From: Astrocystis sublimbata
Taxonomy: Eukaryota > Ascomycota > Sordariomycetes > Xylariales > Xylariaceae
Assembly: GCA_022453515.1 (NCBI GenBank)
Contig: JAJNNY010000026.1
Span: forward strand, 124,001 to 188,000
Direction of reading: 5' to 3'
Length of the DNA stretch: 64,000 nucleotides
The stretch's first letter is position 1; every line of letters starts with the position of its first letter. Of this stretch, positions 49,558-61,740 are shown one piece after another. The notes beneath the pieces are model-generated. The model saw nothing but the letters and a program-made list of their open reading frames with translations. It searched no databases and was not told the origin of the DNA. Position numbers and translations under genes: made by a program.

Positions 49558-51131
49558 TAGATACCTCCTATACTGCCGAATCAATACGTTGTATATATTC
49601 GTCTCAAGATCAAGCATCTATTGCATTCAATTGCTACGTCCCATTGACGCGCGAACTGCGTTGCTGCTATAAACTGTTGTGACGCCGTCATCTCCATCAG
49701 GAGTAGCGGGCAAAGACTGAGGTGATTGGAGTCAGTGTAATGGCGCAACAGCCCAAGACCAACAGCAAACAGACGAGCACATGTCGTTGAAATAAACCTT
49801 GATACCTCAGGCATTCAGGCAGTTAGTTGTGTGACCCGGTTGTGAGACATGTTGGGACGACCAACACTAACAGTTAGTACCAGTCGACTCCGCTCACTGG
49901 GGCTGCTTAAGTTCACGGCACACGCCCACTGTCACTATGGTGAGCTTTTCTGATTTAGCAAGATAAGAAAAGGAGAGAGAGAGAGAGACGGAAGAGCGCT
50001 AGAGATCTCTCCTAGGTAGGATTCCCACAACTCATGAGTGTGAGATGGTAAAGGATTGAGCGGATCTGGTAGGTGAACTGCCTTCATACAATCACAGGAT
50101 TCCTGTTAGGTCTTTTGGCTTGATTAAATTCCAAAAGCGAGATGAAGTTGGTTGTGTATTAAGTAGTTGCTGACACACAAGGCATCACCACATCGGTCAA
50201 ATATCGTGAGTATATCACGGAGAATATACTGGAAGAATCAATATATGCAAGTGTCTATATACAATGCAGTAGGTAAGGTAGGCTAGGCTATATTCAAAGC
50301 GGGTGATGAATGAACGAATGAATGAATGACGCCAATGGTGGCATGATGATGTCTATATACAAGAGCAGAAACGGAGGTAAAGATGAATCCAAATGAAGGA
50401 ATAGATGAGGGTATAACAAACTTCCCGTAAATGCAATGAGCGATCTCCGAAATGCTGCAATAAATAACATCGAACAGAAAGAACACATGAGTAAGCGAAT
50501 GAAACAAATGCGAATGCGAACGTCCCGAAAATGCACGAGTGACAAGAAGGTGGCCCCGTGTAGTCTATGTATGTGTAAAACTCCAAAGCTGTTGGTGAAC
50601 GAATGAGCGAATGGGAGAACGAAGGAAGAAATCGGTAAAGCAGTATTGAATGGCCATAGTGAATGTCTCAGAAATGTAGAAGTGGCCTTTCGAATACCAC
50701 TCGTTGAACACCGAGAAGCGAGTGTGTGCTGTGAGTCCACAGCTCGATGATGCCTGCTCGGCAAGCAGAAGTGAAAATTTCTCTCGAATGAGTGATCTTG
50801 TCCGCCAAAGAAATGAATGTTGAGCGAGTGGGCGGTAAGGATTGGAGGCCGGGATGAGGCGACGGACAGGCAGAATTTATAATGTAAAGGGTATGAAGAA
50901 GGGGGTATAAGTGTAGGGATGAGCAAGTGAGCGAGTGTGTAAAGTAAGTGCTCCATGCGAAAGGTAATTATCCAAAACGAATGGGGTATATCGAAAAGAA
51001 GCCAATGTGAAAACATGCTAGAACTCCAAACGCCGGACAGTGCATCGAGATAGTATAGTGATTCATCCATAGAAGATTCAAAGAACCAGCGAGGTCGTCG
51101 CAGAGGGACAGGATCAGGTACCTACTCCATC
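49558..51131. other. Intergenic region with degenerate GAATGA-rich tract
   Basis: 1.57 kb. The part at 50290-50960 is unusually rich in GAATGA, GAGCGA and GCGAATG words on the plus strand. This keeps a minus-strand frame of 258 codons open (50294-51070) whose product is His/Ser/Leu/Phe-rich and without recognisable domain. I regard the frame as a by-product of the base pattern. Confidence 0.5.
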
Positions 51132-52870
51132 TTACTGGCAGAAGACCTTCTTGGCCACGGTCTTGACCTTGTTCATCAAGCCCTTGAAGTCAAAGGTCTT
51201 CTTCGACTTCTTCTCCTCGCCCTGTTTCTTGTCCTTCTTCACATCATCATCATCATCATTGTTCTTCTCGTCTTGCTTCTCCTTCTTGTTATCTCCACCC
51301 TTCTTCGCCGAGTTGCCGCCGCCGAGAGTGACAGTCAGCAACTCAGGCGAGCCGTCGAAGACGGTACCTGCCTGGTCAGGGCCCGTCGCACCGCTGGGGA
51401 CAACATCGTCGTAGGGGAACGCATACCCGCGCCCGTCGAGATTGACGCCGTGTAGGATGCGCGCGTAGTGGTTCGTCGGGCTCGTCTTGTAGTAGTTGTT
51501 GGCGCCGTTCGTGATGGCATCTGGCTGGTTTGGGTTCGCGACTAGAGTTGATCGGTTGAGCGATGCGGCCACTTTGGTGAGAGAAGATGTTAGTCGGGAG
51601 CGAGGCTCATCTGAGATACGTATATGTTGGAAGTTTCACGTACAGCGCGCCCCAATTGCACCCATCTCATCCTTCGTCTTTGCCGGGTAGTTGCTGAACG
51701 GCCCCGTGCTGCAGCTGAAGATGTCGATTGCCGACGGCTTAGCAAAGGTGCCTGTGTCAGGAAAGCTCAGGAGACCGTCTGAGTTCACGCGGCCGGTGAC
51801 GATGCCCCATTGTGCCTGGGTGTCGACCTTGAGGTCTTCGTTGGCGTATTTCGACCATGCCTCGTCTACATAGGGCTGGTAGTAGCTGTCGAAGAGGCTG
51901 CCGTTCCCTAAAGCGCAGGAGTGAGTTGTTAGCTTGGGCCTCCCATATCACACTGAGATGGGGGGAAGGGGGCAGCTCAGGGGTGAAACGTCACGGGAAG
52001 GTAATGAATAAACTATGTGAAAGTGGCTTACCAATGCGGGCACTGTTGGGGCTAAGAGCGCGCAAGTTCTTGCCGTCGGGCCCTTTGACCACGAGCTTGC
52101 CCCAGGCAGGATTCTCGGACGCGCCCTGCGCGGTCAACTGGTCGCAGATCTGGTCAAGGCCATTGGTGGGAAGACCCTGGACGGTCTGTACAGCGCCAGC
52201 TGTATTGCGGAGCTCGAGGGCGATGGGAAGAGAGACGAAGTCGACGTAGCTGATGTTGACAAACAGCTGTTCCTTGTTGTCTGTCATCGTCTGTTAGCAT
52301 ATGTGGTGACCAGTGGTGGCAATCTCGAGTCCTGGAGGCATCTGTTCGAACATACTAAAGCCAATGTTAGTCACTGGTTGCTTTGCGCGCAGAAAGAGCT
52401 TGGTTGGAAGGTTTCATGAGAAACAAAGGTTCGATGATGACTTTCCACTCCCCTTAAGTAAACTCTGTGGATGCGAGAAGAGAGTGTACTCACCATGTGA
52501 ACTCGCAAAAGCCCCAGTTGAGCATGTAGTTCGCGTCATCCACATTCGTGACGGCAGGCTCGACGATGCCGGGGCCAGTGTTAAGCAAGAAGGTGAGCTT
52601 GCTATCGACAACGAACCAGATGCGACCTCCAGCGAGATGGGGAATGGTGACTGTCGTCGTAGTGCCCGGGGCACCGAGTGGGATCGCGCAGTCTATGGCG
52701 AGGGGTGTCTGGTTCTCGGCTGGCGACTCCGGATAGTACAGTGTCTTGCCGTCGGGCTGCAAGAATGCATAGGTATTGTCCTTGTTGATATCCAGACCCG
52801 TCACATACGCGTACACCACCGAGGATCCGGTGGTGTTCTTGAGGGCGATTTGGGTAGTTGGGTTCGTCAT
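51132..52870 (-). CDS. GH64-like beta-1,3-glucanase with charged C-terminal tail
   Basis: Segments on the minus strand match the GH64/thaumatin-like glucanase fold: exon 52870-52494 (TQIALKNTTGSSVVYAYVTG, IPHLAGGRIWFVVDSKLTF, NWGFCEFT), exon ending 52032 (LFVNISYVDFVSLPIALELR), exon 51907-51644 (NGSLFDSYYQPYVDEAW, FSCSTGPF) and exon 51571-51132 (LAASLNRSTL, HYARILHGVNLDGRGYAFPYDD). Clear introns are 124 and 72 bp. The join between 52494 and about 52280 is unresolved: phases do not match directly, a good acceptor (TTGGCTTTAG, with branch GACTAAC) exists at 52355, and the downstream remnant would be very short. No signal peptide precedes MTNPTTQ. The last 60 aa are a Lys/Asp/Glu tail ending KKVFCQ. 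Likely cleaves beta-1,3-glucan, but the family call is from memory. Confidence 0.75.
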
Positions 52871-55776
52871 GTTGGAGAACAAAAGCGTTCGTGGAGAGTA
52901 ACCATATACTGAATTATTATGTTGTCAAGAGGAATAGGGTATAGTCAGGGAAGTAAAGGTGAGAAGTTTCACCTGAGAGAGACCGTATACTAAGAGATGT
53001 GTCGTGATACATGAAGATCGATGTAGAGACGAAGAAGTTGATGAGATAACCCTGACATTGCTATGTGAACTGGGCAAGAAGGGGTCTAAATAAATTGATA
53101 TTTGCTCGTTCATGTTCGGCATCATCGAGATAATGGAGACAGGAACGACACGTCTTGTGAGGTCTCGCTAGCATAGCAACAGTCCCGTGTGCTCCCTACA
53201 ACAACGTGTGACCCCAGGCGATCCCCTTTGTGGGTTGCAGATGGCCGAGACGACAACCTTCTACATGACCCCGACATTGTCTAGTATCTTACGTAAACAT
53301 GGGAATCAAGACAAGAATGGGTATCTAGCTTGTACGGTATGGCGTACCGTGCTTGAGCATGACTATGATCTCGACAAAACAACTATTTCTTATGCATAGA
53401 ATGGGTGTTCCTGCAAGCCCTTGAACTTTGATCTCAAGTATTTGATAAGTGCGAACTGGTCTCCATCAGGTATCTTCGGCTGTCATGTGTAGCATCGGGG
53501 TGCTTGTCGTGGACTTGTGTACATTGCAACGCAGCAGTCTTCGGGGTTTGTAGTGTGGCATCATGCCTTTGATACAGGATATACCACACAGCCAAACCAA
53601 GATCGATCCCTGTTAAGACTGCATTCGGTATGCATTCGATACGCCTGTCTGCACATTGAAAAAGTCGCGGTGATGGGCCAGCACGTGCGCATGCGAAGCA
53701 GGATTATCAACAAGACGAAAAAGGAAATAATCAATGGCACGTGTGCCCAAACGAGTCAAGCCAGCAAAAGCCACTGTTCGAGCCAGAATACCAAGGCATG
53801 TATCCTTCTCACCTATGTGTGACCCTTTTTTTGTTATTTATCCAGCTATGAAGTCGGCAATCCAAGGCACATTGCTTGGCAGCCAAGACGCCTTGCAAAA
53901 GGCTGCTACTTCGCATGTCGTCAGCTGTCTCGGAGCCTCGACCCCAAGAGGGAAACTCATTCTATATAAGTCCTGTGGTATCGCCGGGCCACATGCTGTC
54001 GAAAGTTCCCAGTCACTTCGTGCACTTACCCGTTCAGTGGACGGTTCACCTCCTGTCAGACACGGCTTTGGGTTGGGTAACTCGCCAGGTTATACCAACT
54101 TGCGATAACATGTTTCAGTATAGATATGCACGAAAGGACAGCAAAAGACCCTCGGGTCCTCTTTGCGGGGAAACCCCCATCATCTTGTTGATCCGCAAGC
54201 CATCCTCGTTACCGGTACTCTGTATGTGAGTGATACTACCACATGCAGTCTCCACATCACGAGCACGAACAGTACCATCGTTGAAAGAGGCGACTCGGGC
54301 GATCATATAGCTCACTAGTCTCCGATATAGCATACATAGCGGTACCAGTAAGTCTTTCTCGCATCAGTTTGGGGCCACACGAGCTATCTGTCGAGTCTTG
54401 TGTGGCAGCAAGCGTGGAGTTGACAGCTCCCAGTTGTCCCCTTCGTTCTCCATACAGTGACGCGTACTATATACGCTATTGGGCGTAGGATTGCAAAGTG
54501 TAGCATTTCCCCAGATATCAGCAGGTCTGGTTTTGAAAGTAGGGTTACAGTATTCTCCCTACTGGGAACTCCACAAGACTATGTTAGGTACATATAGTAG
54601 TGTGAGGCATGCAGTAGCTAGGAATAGCTATCACCTCCACAATAGGTAGGTGATGCACCTGCAGCACTGACGAGGAGTTGCTACGTAGATGGTGTACTTA
54701 CTTAACACAAGTAGCTAACGGCCCCGACCGAGCTACTAATAGCTCAAGCTGTTCAAAATGTGCCTCGGTTGATCTAGCTGTCTGCCCCGTCTTTTCCCCA
54801 ATCCCAAGTTGGGGGAGATGTCATGAACCCTTCATCCTGCTCCAACTGCCGCGCGGCGTCCCCCGCCCCGGATATCAACCCCGAGCAACCTTGTTTTGCA
54901 TAGCAACATGACTCGTCAGATGTCTATTGCTGCTACATATAGTCTCTTATTATTCGTCCGTACATATGCATGGCTCTTGTGATCGAATACTCAGCACAGC
55001 ATGTAAAAGAGGAGCATTTGGAAGGAGAGTATCAAGTATCAAGGTGTTGTGTAAGTAAGTAATAACAGGGGACAAGAATTCCCACAACTTGGTGACTACC
55101 TAATCCATATACTTTGTAAGTTCTATAGTCTTCAAGTTTACCCAAGGTATCTAGGTAGGTAGACACTGCTATGTCGAATCCTGCTGTGCAACGCATCTAT
55201 ATCCTGTCTAGCATTTAGGGTATTATCTTGAGACTTCAACATGACATTTGCAACCCGCTGGTTGTAACACTGGGCACCCCTTCCCGTCAAGAGGTATACC
55301 TGCCACAGACTTTGTATAGTGGTAAGTCAGCGTTTATCATATCTTTCTTGTGAGCCGCAGCCTCTGCAATATTGCACCAGGGTACCCTTAGCCGACGTAC
55401 ATGTCTTCTAATGAGCTACTGAACATTCAGGGGTACTGTATCTGTAATAAGGTCCACCCACGCTTCCATAGACATATCCATCTACTCATGTAACTTTTCA
55501 TGGTTTGGTTGTTTGTCTGCATCGATATTATCTCTATGCACAGTTTCCAGATCCAAACATCGCAAGACATAATAGCGCGCATATAAGGCTTCACTGAGCG
55601 TTTATGGATTCACAAATGACGGGTCAAGTAAGTGATGCTAAGAACTCTCCAACATTCCGCATCACCCACCGCAAAGGGGGAGAGGGATTGATATTAGTCT
55701 TGCAAGCCCATCCAAAGAAGACACTTCGCCCTGATTACCATGACACCTTTTCTTTCCAGACCAACACGCCATCTTC
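52871..55776. other. 2.9-kb intergenic region, no gene supported
   Basis: Frames of 60-125 codons (for example 53734-54108 plus) have no recognised motif and no coding composition. No tRNA or strong repeat seen. Confidence 0.45.
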
Positions 55777-56539
55777 TCAATCCCAGTACAATATATACAG
55801 AAGAGCCATACCAAACCAAAACCCCCAAGTCCGCGCGCCGAACACCTCAGCAGCATCGTTCTGCCCATTACCACCATCATTCGTCCCACTATCATCACCA
55901 TCCCCATCACCATCCACCGTCTGATTCGGCGTCATATTCCCACCAGCCCCTTCACTGAAAAAGAACGTCGCATTACGCTCCGGAATAGCGCACACCGCCC
56001 CCTTTGCCTCAGGGTCCTTACACCTTGATGCGAAGTCTCTCTGGCGGTCCTCAAGCGACGAGTTGAAGTAGGCCTTGACATAGCTGACCGTGGTGACCGC
56101 GTCCGCCTTTGGCGGTCCTTCCGACCAGCCTGGGTTCCCGTTACTCCAGTGCGAGATGAGGAGATGGCCTGCCGTCGTAGGGACAGCGGAGCCGTTCATC
56201 TCGGCGAGGACGGCGCCGTCGGCGTAGAAGAGGACTCTGTTCGGCAGGAAGTCAAAGCGGTACTCGTGGAAGGCCGTCGTCGGGTCGAAGGGGAGGTTCA
56301 CGCGACGTAGGCCCGTGGTGTTCGCTGCGTTGTACCCTGCCGCGGCGGCTTCTTTGGACTGCAGGACGAGGTTCACGGGGAAGATGCCTTGGGCCTTGTC
56401 GTACTGCGCCGAGAGGAATTCGATATCGATCTCTTGAGTGTCGTTTTGGTACTAAAGGGAACGGAAACCGCCCAAATCAGCACATGATTTCCTGAAGACA
56501 AACTTCTCTGCCGTTTGGTAGGTTAGGGGGTCGGTCCGC

Positions 56540-56571
<32 letters not shown>

Positions 56572-57051
56572 TACCCAGAAGAAGGCGCTGCACGTCCCAG
56601 GTACATCTGTGGTCTTGATGCCCGCCCGAAAAGTGCCATAGAAATAATGTAAGCCCGAGGTAGAGACCTCAGCGGTCGGGACTTTCCCTTCCTGCAGATC
56701 GTTGCGCACGACCAGCAGCAATCCAGCGTCCAGACCGAGGACACCTTGGCCTTGGAACTGGCTGGGGTCTCTGATGTTGTTGGACATGATATTCTCCAGG
56801 GCGAAGGACTCTCCGTACGGCCCGCGGCTTTCCTCGCTCGAGACGTTGTATCCTTGCGGCACCCAGCCATGACTGTCGCCGCCTTTGCCCTCTCCTATGA
56901 TATTGGCGTGGACGAAGTCAGTCTCGTGCAGGTCGGTGAATACGTGCGTGGTGTCGTCCTCGCCGGTGGTCATCGAGTATCCGCATTCGCAATCACCGGC
57001 GACGGTGTTGATGAGCAGCAGGGCGGCTGCGAGAACCCACGACGAAGGCAT
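55777..57051 (-). CDS. GH16 cell-wall glycosidase/transglycosidase, GPI type
   Basis: Extracellular beta-glucan-active enzyme. Two exons (57051-56575 and 56451-55777) around a 123-bp intron give 383 aa. Seen: signal peptide MPSSWVLAAALLLINTVAG; the concanavalin-like GH16 fold with STSGLHYFYGTFRAGIKT; catalytic EIDIE at 166-170 (E166, D168, E170) in NDTQEIDIEFLS; AFHEYRFDFLPNRVLFYADG; and HWSNGNPGWSEGPP. The C-terminus is Asp/Gly/Asn-rich followed by WGFWFGMALLYILYWD, a GPI-attachment type tail. There is no chitin-binding domain. The intron donor GTAAGTG is directly followed by a long TG/CG alternating tract. CRH-like or lichenase-like activity cannot be separated here. Confidence 0.92.
56541..56570. 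repeat. CA/CG alternating microsatellite in the GH16 intron
   Basis: A GCGCGCG run continues into about eleven CA dinucleotides and ends at the splice donor of the GH16 gene. Continuous purine-pyrimidine alternation over about 30 bp. Confidence 0.9.
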
Positions 57052-58946
57052 CGCGATATACAGTGTTTGGTGAGAGGCTCGCGATGCTGGTCCGAGCCCA
57101 TGCGTTTGCTATAAATCCTCGGCTGTGCGCAATGTGGATGATGGCATCAATAATGACTGGGTACTACCTACTACTCGCCAGAGTACCTACCCGAGCACAA
57201 GCACGAGCACGAGCACGAGTAAAGGAGCAAACAGCGACCAGATATGCAGTCAAGTATATCTCAGTTATGGATTCAGTCTCAAGGAAGGTGAACGGCTGAC
57301 AGCGGACGGGAAGGCAGTAGAAAAGAATGCGACATAGGTTGTCGAGGTCGTTGCAACCCGACTCGGGACCCGGACTCAATTTGAGTGTTACCGATGGGTG
57401 AGTGAGTACCTGCTGTTTTGATCCATTCATCACCTTGACAGTTGACAGCAGGGCAAACAGGTATAGGTAGAAGAAAGGGAAGGAAAGAGTGAAGAGCGCG
57501 CCATATCACACACCGTAGCACGTCGGCACGTACTGCCACAATAACCACGACTACAATCACAATCACAACGGTAAGGGGGGAGGGATCTAGGTCGTCGCGG
57601 ACAACGAACAGGGAGTGGGATGCGATATACCTGCTACTGCCCACCTACCAAGAAGGATATGAACGAAGTAACATAGAGGGGACTGGACAATAAAGAAAAC
57701 ATGATCAATATGGTTAGACTCAACTTGCGCAGCCAGTCGACGGCATGGATTGCTATCGGGAGGCGGTTGCGCGCATGTGCACCGTGACACGGAATATATA
57801 AAAAACTTGCCAGTGCCTGCATTAGATCGGCTACAAACCAAGCTCGTGTCATGGACATGGGCATGTGACTGCAGCCAAGTACAGGTCTTTCTCCCCACTG
57901 CTGCTTTGTTGCGTTTCGTTTATATTGCCTCTTCAAGCCACATCGACTGCGCTGGCGTTCCAGGGCAATGCCACTTCCCTCTAAACTGCGCGCTGTTGTG
58001 ATAACAACCTGGCTGGTGCTCGTTTTATGAGTGATCAGGAACATGCAATCAGATAAACGGCGTCACAAGAGGCCTCTCAATCTTAGTCTGAGTTCATGCA
58101 GTATGGCGATGGATTTCAAAGAACAAAAATATGAGGAGTGAAACGCGAGTTGAATCCCAAGGCCCGCAATTGAAATCTATACATTTGCAACGAGAATAAT
58201 ACTGAATCAATCAACAATCAAGTGACAGCTACCCAGCAATCTGGTTGACCACAGTTCCCGTGTCCCGCTCTGCGTGTAAATCTCCACTCCTCCCTCCCGT
58301 GCGACCTATTTTCTCACCACCGAGCCGCCCGCGATGCCCTCTTGCGAAATGCTCAAGTGAAGCGTGGCGGACGGAGCGAAATGACGGGCCAAACGAGGGC
58401 AAGGAGACCGTTATATAGTAAGGAACAACAGCAACAAGAACAACAAAGCCGCAACGAGTATGTAGAACAAGGTATATGAACGTTCGCCAAAGCAGTGCAA
58501 AGCAGAAGGAAACACAGCTAGGCTACGAGAACACCCAGCGCGAAATGACAGCATTAAACAAAAGTAGGAGTGCCGTAGCTAATACAACAGAGGGGAAGAG
58601 AAGTTCCGGCCTTGGTCCAGCCAGTCCTGCATCAGACATTATTGTGCGCATCCATGCCGCGCGGATGTTCCCCTCCGCCAGGTCACCGAGAGAGCCAGTC
58701 TGCCTTTCCAGTCCCCCCACCCCCTATTACCAGTGACCCTAGATGCAGATGTTGGATGCAAAGACAAAAGCAGTTACGACGGGACTCCAAAGAGTCGACC
58801 CACCCCCGGGCGCCTTTCCCGACCGAGTCGAATCAAACAACGAGGAAAACGACCAGGTATATGCGCGCGAAATTAGACCCTCCCCATCCGTCGTTTCGTA
58901 GGAAAATTAAACCAAGGAAATTCGTCACGTTCGTTAAGGGTATATA
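57052..58946. other. 1.9-kb intergenic region, no gene supported
   Basis: GH16 upstream region with a GAGCAC repeat near 57191-57220, and the 3' flank of the transcription factor. No supported gene. Confidence 0.45.
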
Positions 58947-61740
58947 TTAATACAGGCTCTCCTCATCAGCCCCCTGCGAGATCATCGACGGCGTCGACAC
59001 GTTGGAAGACGCTTCCACGTCGTCAATGTAGCCGATGAGGGCTTGGGAGTGCAGACGGAAAGACTCGCCCATGAGTCGGGTGATGCTGTGGCGGCCAGGT
59101 TAGCAGCCGGTCAATAGTAGCAACGTGGACAGGATTATACTAGACTTACCCCCAAACGACCACTTCATCCAGCATGGAACCCCAGAGACGAGCGACTTCA
59201 GCGCTGAGCTGCGGCGAGTTCAGCGTGCCCTCGGCTTCTTTCTCGAACAGCAGTCGGATCTTGTGATACATGGCCATCTCTTCCTCTGTCGCAGGCTCAT
59301 CGTCATGTTCCAGACGGTACAGCCACAAAGTCAGGGTGATCATGAGATCCATGCCGCATAGAGGGTGTTCAATGCTCCAGTTGGTAGGTGATGTGCGCGC
59401 AACCCAGCGCACCCCCTGGCGGACAGCCGTTTCGATGCAGTTGTAGCACTCTTCGACGACCTTGATCATCTCGCTCGAGCGCTTGACACTGTCCCGAGCC
59501 TTTGACATCGCTGCAGCAACTTCGTAATGGTCATGGTATCGGAGCGCCTCTTGTACGCCCTTAAGATCAACCTCGAGGCGGGCGCGGGCATTGCGATACA
59601 TCGCTTTGGCATTGAAGATCAGCGGGTGGCCCTTGTGCGGAGCACTCAGCGGAACGGCATCGGCTTCGGGTTCACAAAGCTCCAGGGATTTCTCCCACGT
59701 CTCGAGGGCAAGTCTAAGCTTGTACTCCGTTACCACATCCTGCAGAGCCTCAGGACTACGCTTCTGATACCATACTTCGAGGAACAAGGTGTTGATCATA
59801 ACACGCGTCGCAAAGGCACTGTACTTCAAGGTCTCCCCTTGGAAGAGATGGCCGTGAGCGACCATGAATGTAATTCCAGGCGACGCTTTCAACTGTTCGT
59901 ACCAAGCATTGTCATCAGCGACTTTGGAGTTCCACAACGCCTCGGACGAGGGCAGCTGTAGCCCCTCAAATTCATTGAAGCTTATGGCCGGGGTGTGGTT
60001 GTAGGTCAGCGTCAACAAGCCGAAGAAGATGTACACTGCGTAGTACGTCCGACGACAACCCTCATCCTCTACCCATTCCGCGCGCGAGGGGAAAGCCCCT
60101 TCACGGCCCTCTTGGCGTAGCTTCAGCTCGTAGCGGTTCCCTGCGACCATGTTGGCGAGTAGACTCTTAATGGAGCAAGCCCATTCAAGTCCCTTCGGGT
60201 CACCACTCCAGCTAGCAAAGATCATGTTCAACAGAGAGCTCTGCATCGTCCACAAGGGGCATTTCCGCGAGCTAAAGTTCTCCTTGTTTTGCAGGAATTG
60301 GTTCACCAGGACTTTGGATCCAATGTGTAGCATGTACGCCTGGTCCTGGTCGAAGGCATAGAGTGCACCAATAGACAGAACAGCGAGCAAAATGGCTGGC
60401 GATACCTCGGTCACCTTGAAAGACGACGGGTGCAGGAACGGTAGATGATGATGAAACAGACCGAAGTAAGTTGCTAGATACCGATTCATAGAGCCCAGGT
60501 TAGGAACACGGAACCCTTCCGGGATTGCGTGTTCGCTGTCGTGGGCTCGGATGTTATCCAGTATCGTGTTGCGCTCTTCATCGTTGAGAACCTGGGGAGC
60601 CTTGAAACCGGCCGAGGCCTGGTCCTGGTCAGTCTGTGGAATTCTGCAGGTAGGTGTGGAGGTTCTGCTGGATGTGCAAGTGCCAGTGCACGTGGGGGAA
60701 AGGGAGTCGCCCGTGGATTGCAGTGACGGCGCAAGACCAGTCGTGATGGAACCTGGTACGAATGGCAAAGGGTTGGGGCGCGTCTGGGCTGTACTCACAC
60801 TCGCAAAGGACTGCTGGGGGTCGGCTGAGGCGGAGGCGGAGGATGCCGCCGACTTGGCTTCTGCCACGGCTGCGGACATGAACGAATCCCACGGGACATT
60901 TTGGGGGAGCGGACCGTTAGCTGAAGGGTACATGACGGAGGAGTCCATCAAAGGGGTACTGTTCGAAGAGTATCTCGCGGCGGGGCTGGGAGGGTATGGA
61001 CTCCCAGCTTCACTGTCGCGCATGGCAGCTGTAGCTTTGTGGTGAAGGTCGGCCACCAACATGGCGGCATGTTCTACATCAATGGCTCCGTCGCTGCCGA
61101 CTTCTATCTGCTCGCTAAGAGTGGAGGCGTCCAGAGCGATCGACGACTTGGCGGAGCCGTTGATGGCTCTAGCTTTGGCACCACCAGCACGACGCTTCCC
61201 GTCGCTGTGTAGAGGAACACCACCGTCTTTAGCGTGGACAGTGCGATCGTGGCGGAGGAGAAGATCTCGTCGCACAAAGGTACTCCGACATTTCATGCAC
61301 TTGAATGGACGTTCTTTCGTGTCTATTTGCGACTCGGGTTAGCTGCAAGAACACGTGCACACACTGGAACGACAGCGTTGACGATGACAATGATGGCGCT
61401 GATAAAAGAAGTGAGGGGTAGTCGGGTCGCACCGTCGGCATCGGCGCCGGCCACGTTGAGCTACAAAGAGAAGAGGGGTCGGTTCGGGGTCAGGGGGAGG
61501 GGCCAGATTGGGCGGCGCATAGGCAGCCGAAGGAAGATAAGGGGAATGGGAATGGGGGGATGGGTTGGGGGGGCACCACTTACGCGACCGCTCATGTCTG
61601 CTGCGGTGCTCGCTTCTGCTGAAAGCCCTGGCGCAGAACTGGCACTTGTACTTGCGCTCGGGCTGTGCGAGGGGAGTCTTGCGGGCGGCCGGAGTAGACG
61701 AGGCGGCGGTGGGAAGGACGGCTACGTTGGCGCCGGGCAT
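58947..61740 (-). CDS. C2H2 zinc-finger transcription factor with fungal_trans domain
   Basis: Probable nuclear DNA-binding regulator. Three exons (61740-61584, 61322-59150, 59085-58947) with introns of 261 and 64 bp give 822 aa; the phases agree. Seen: two C2H2 fingers at 33-53 (C33, C36, H49, H53) and 61-82 (C61, C64, H77, H82) joined by the linker HTKERPFKC, split by intron 1 exactly inside the linker. A basic Lys/Arg stretch and a Ser/Pro-rich region follow, then a fungal-specific transcription factor middle domain at about 290-560 (YLATYFGLFHHHLPFLHP, ILLAVLSIGALYAFDQDQAY). Paired N-terminal C2H2 plus this domain is a common Pezizomycotina architecture; targets are unknown. The last exon adds about 45 aa, LMGESFRLHSQALIGYIDD to the end. 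Confidence 0.93.
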
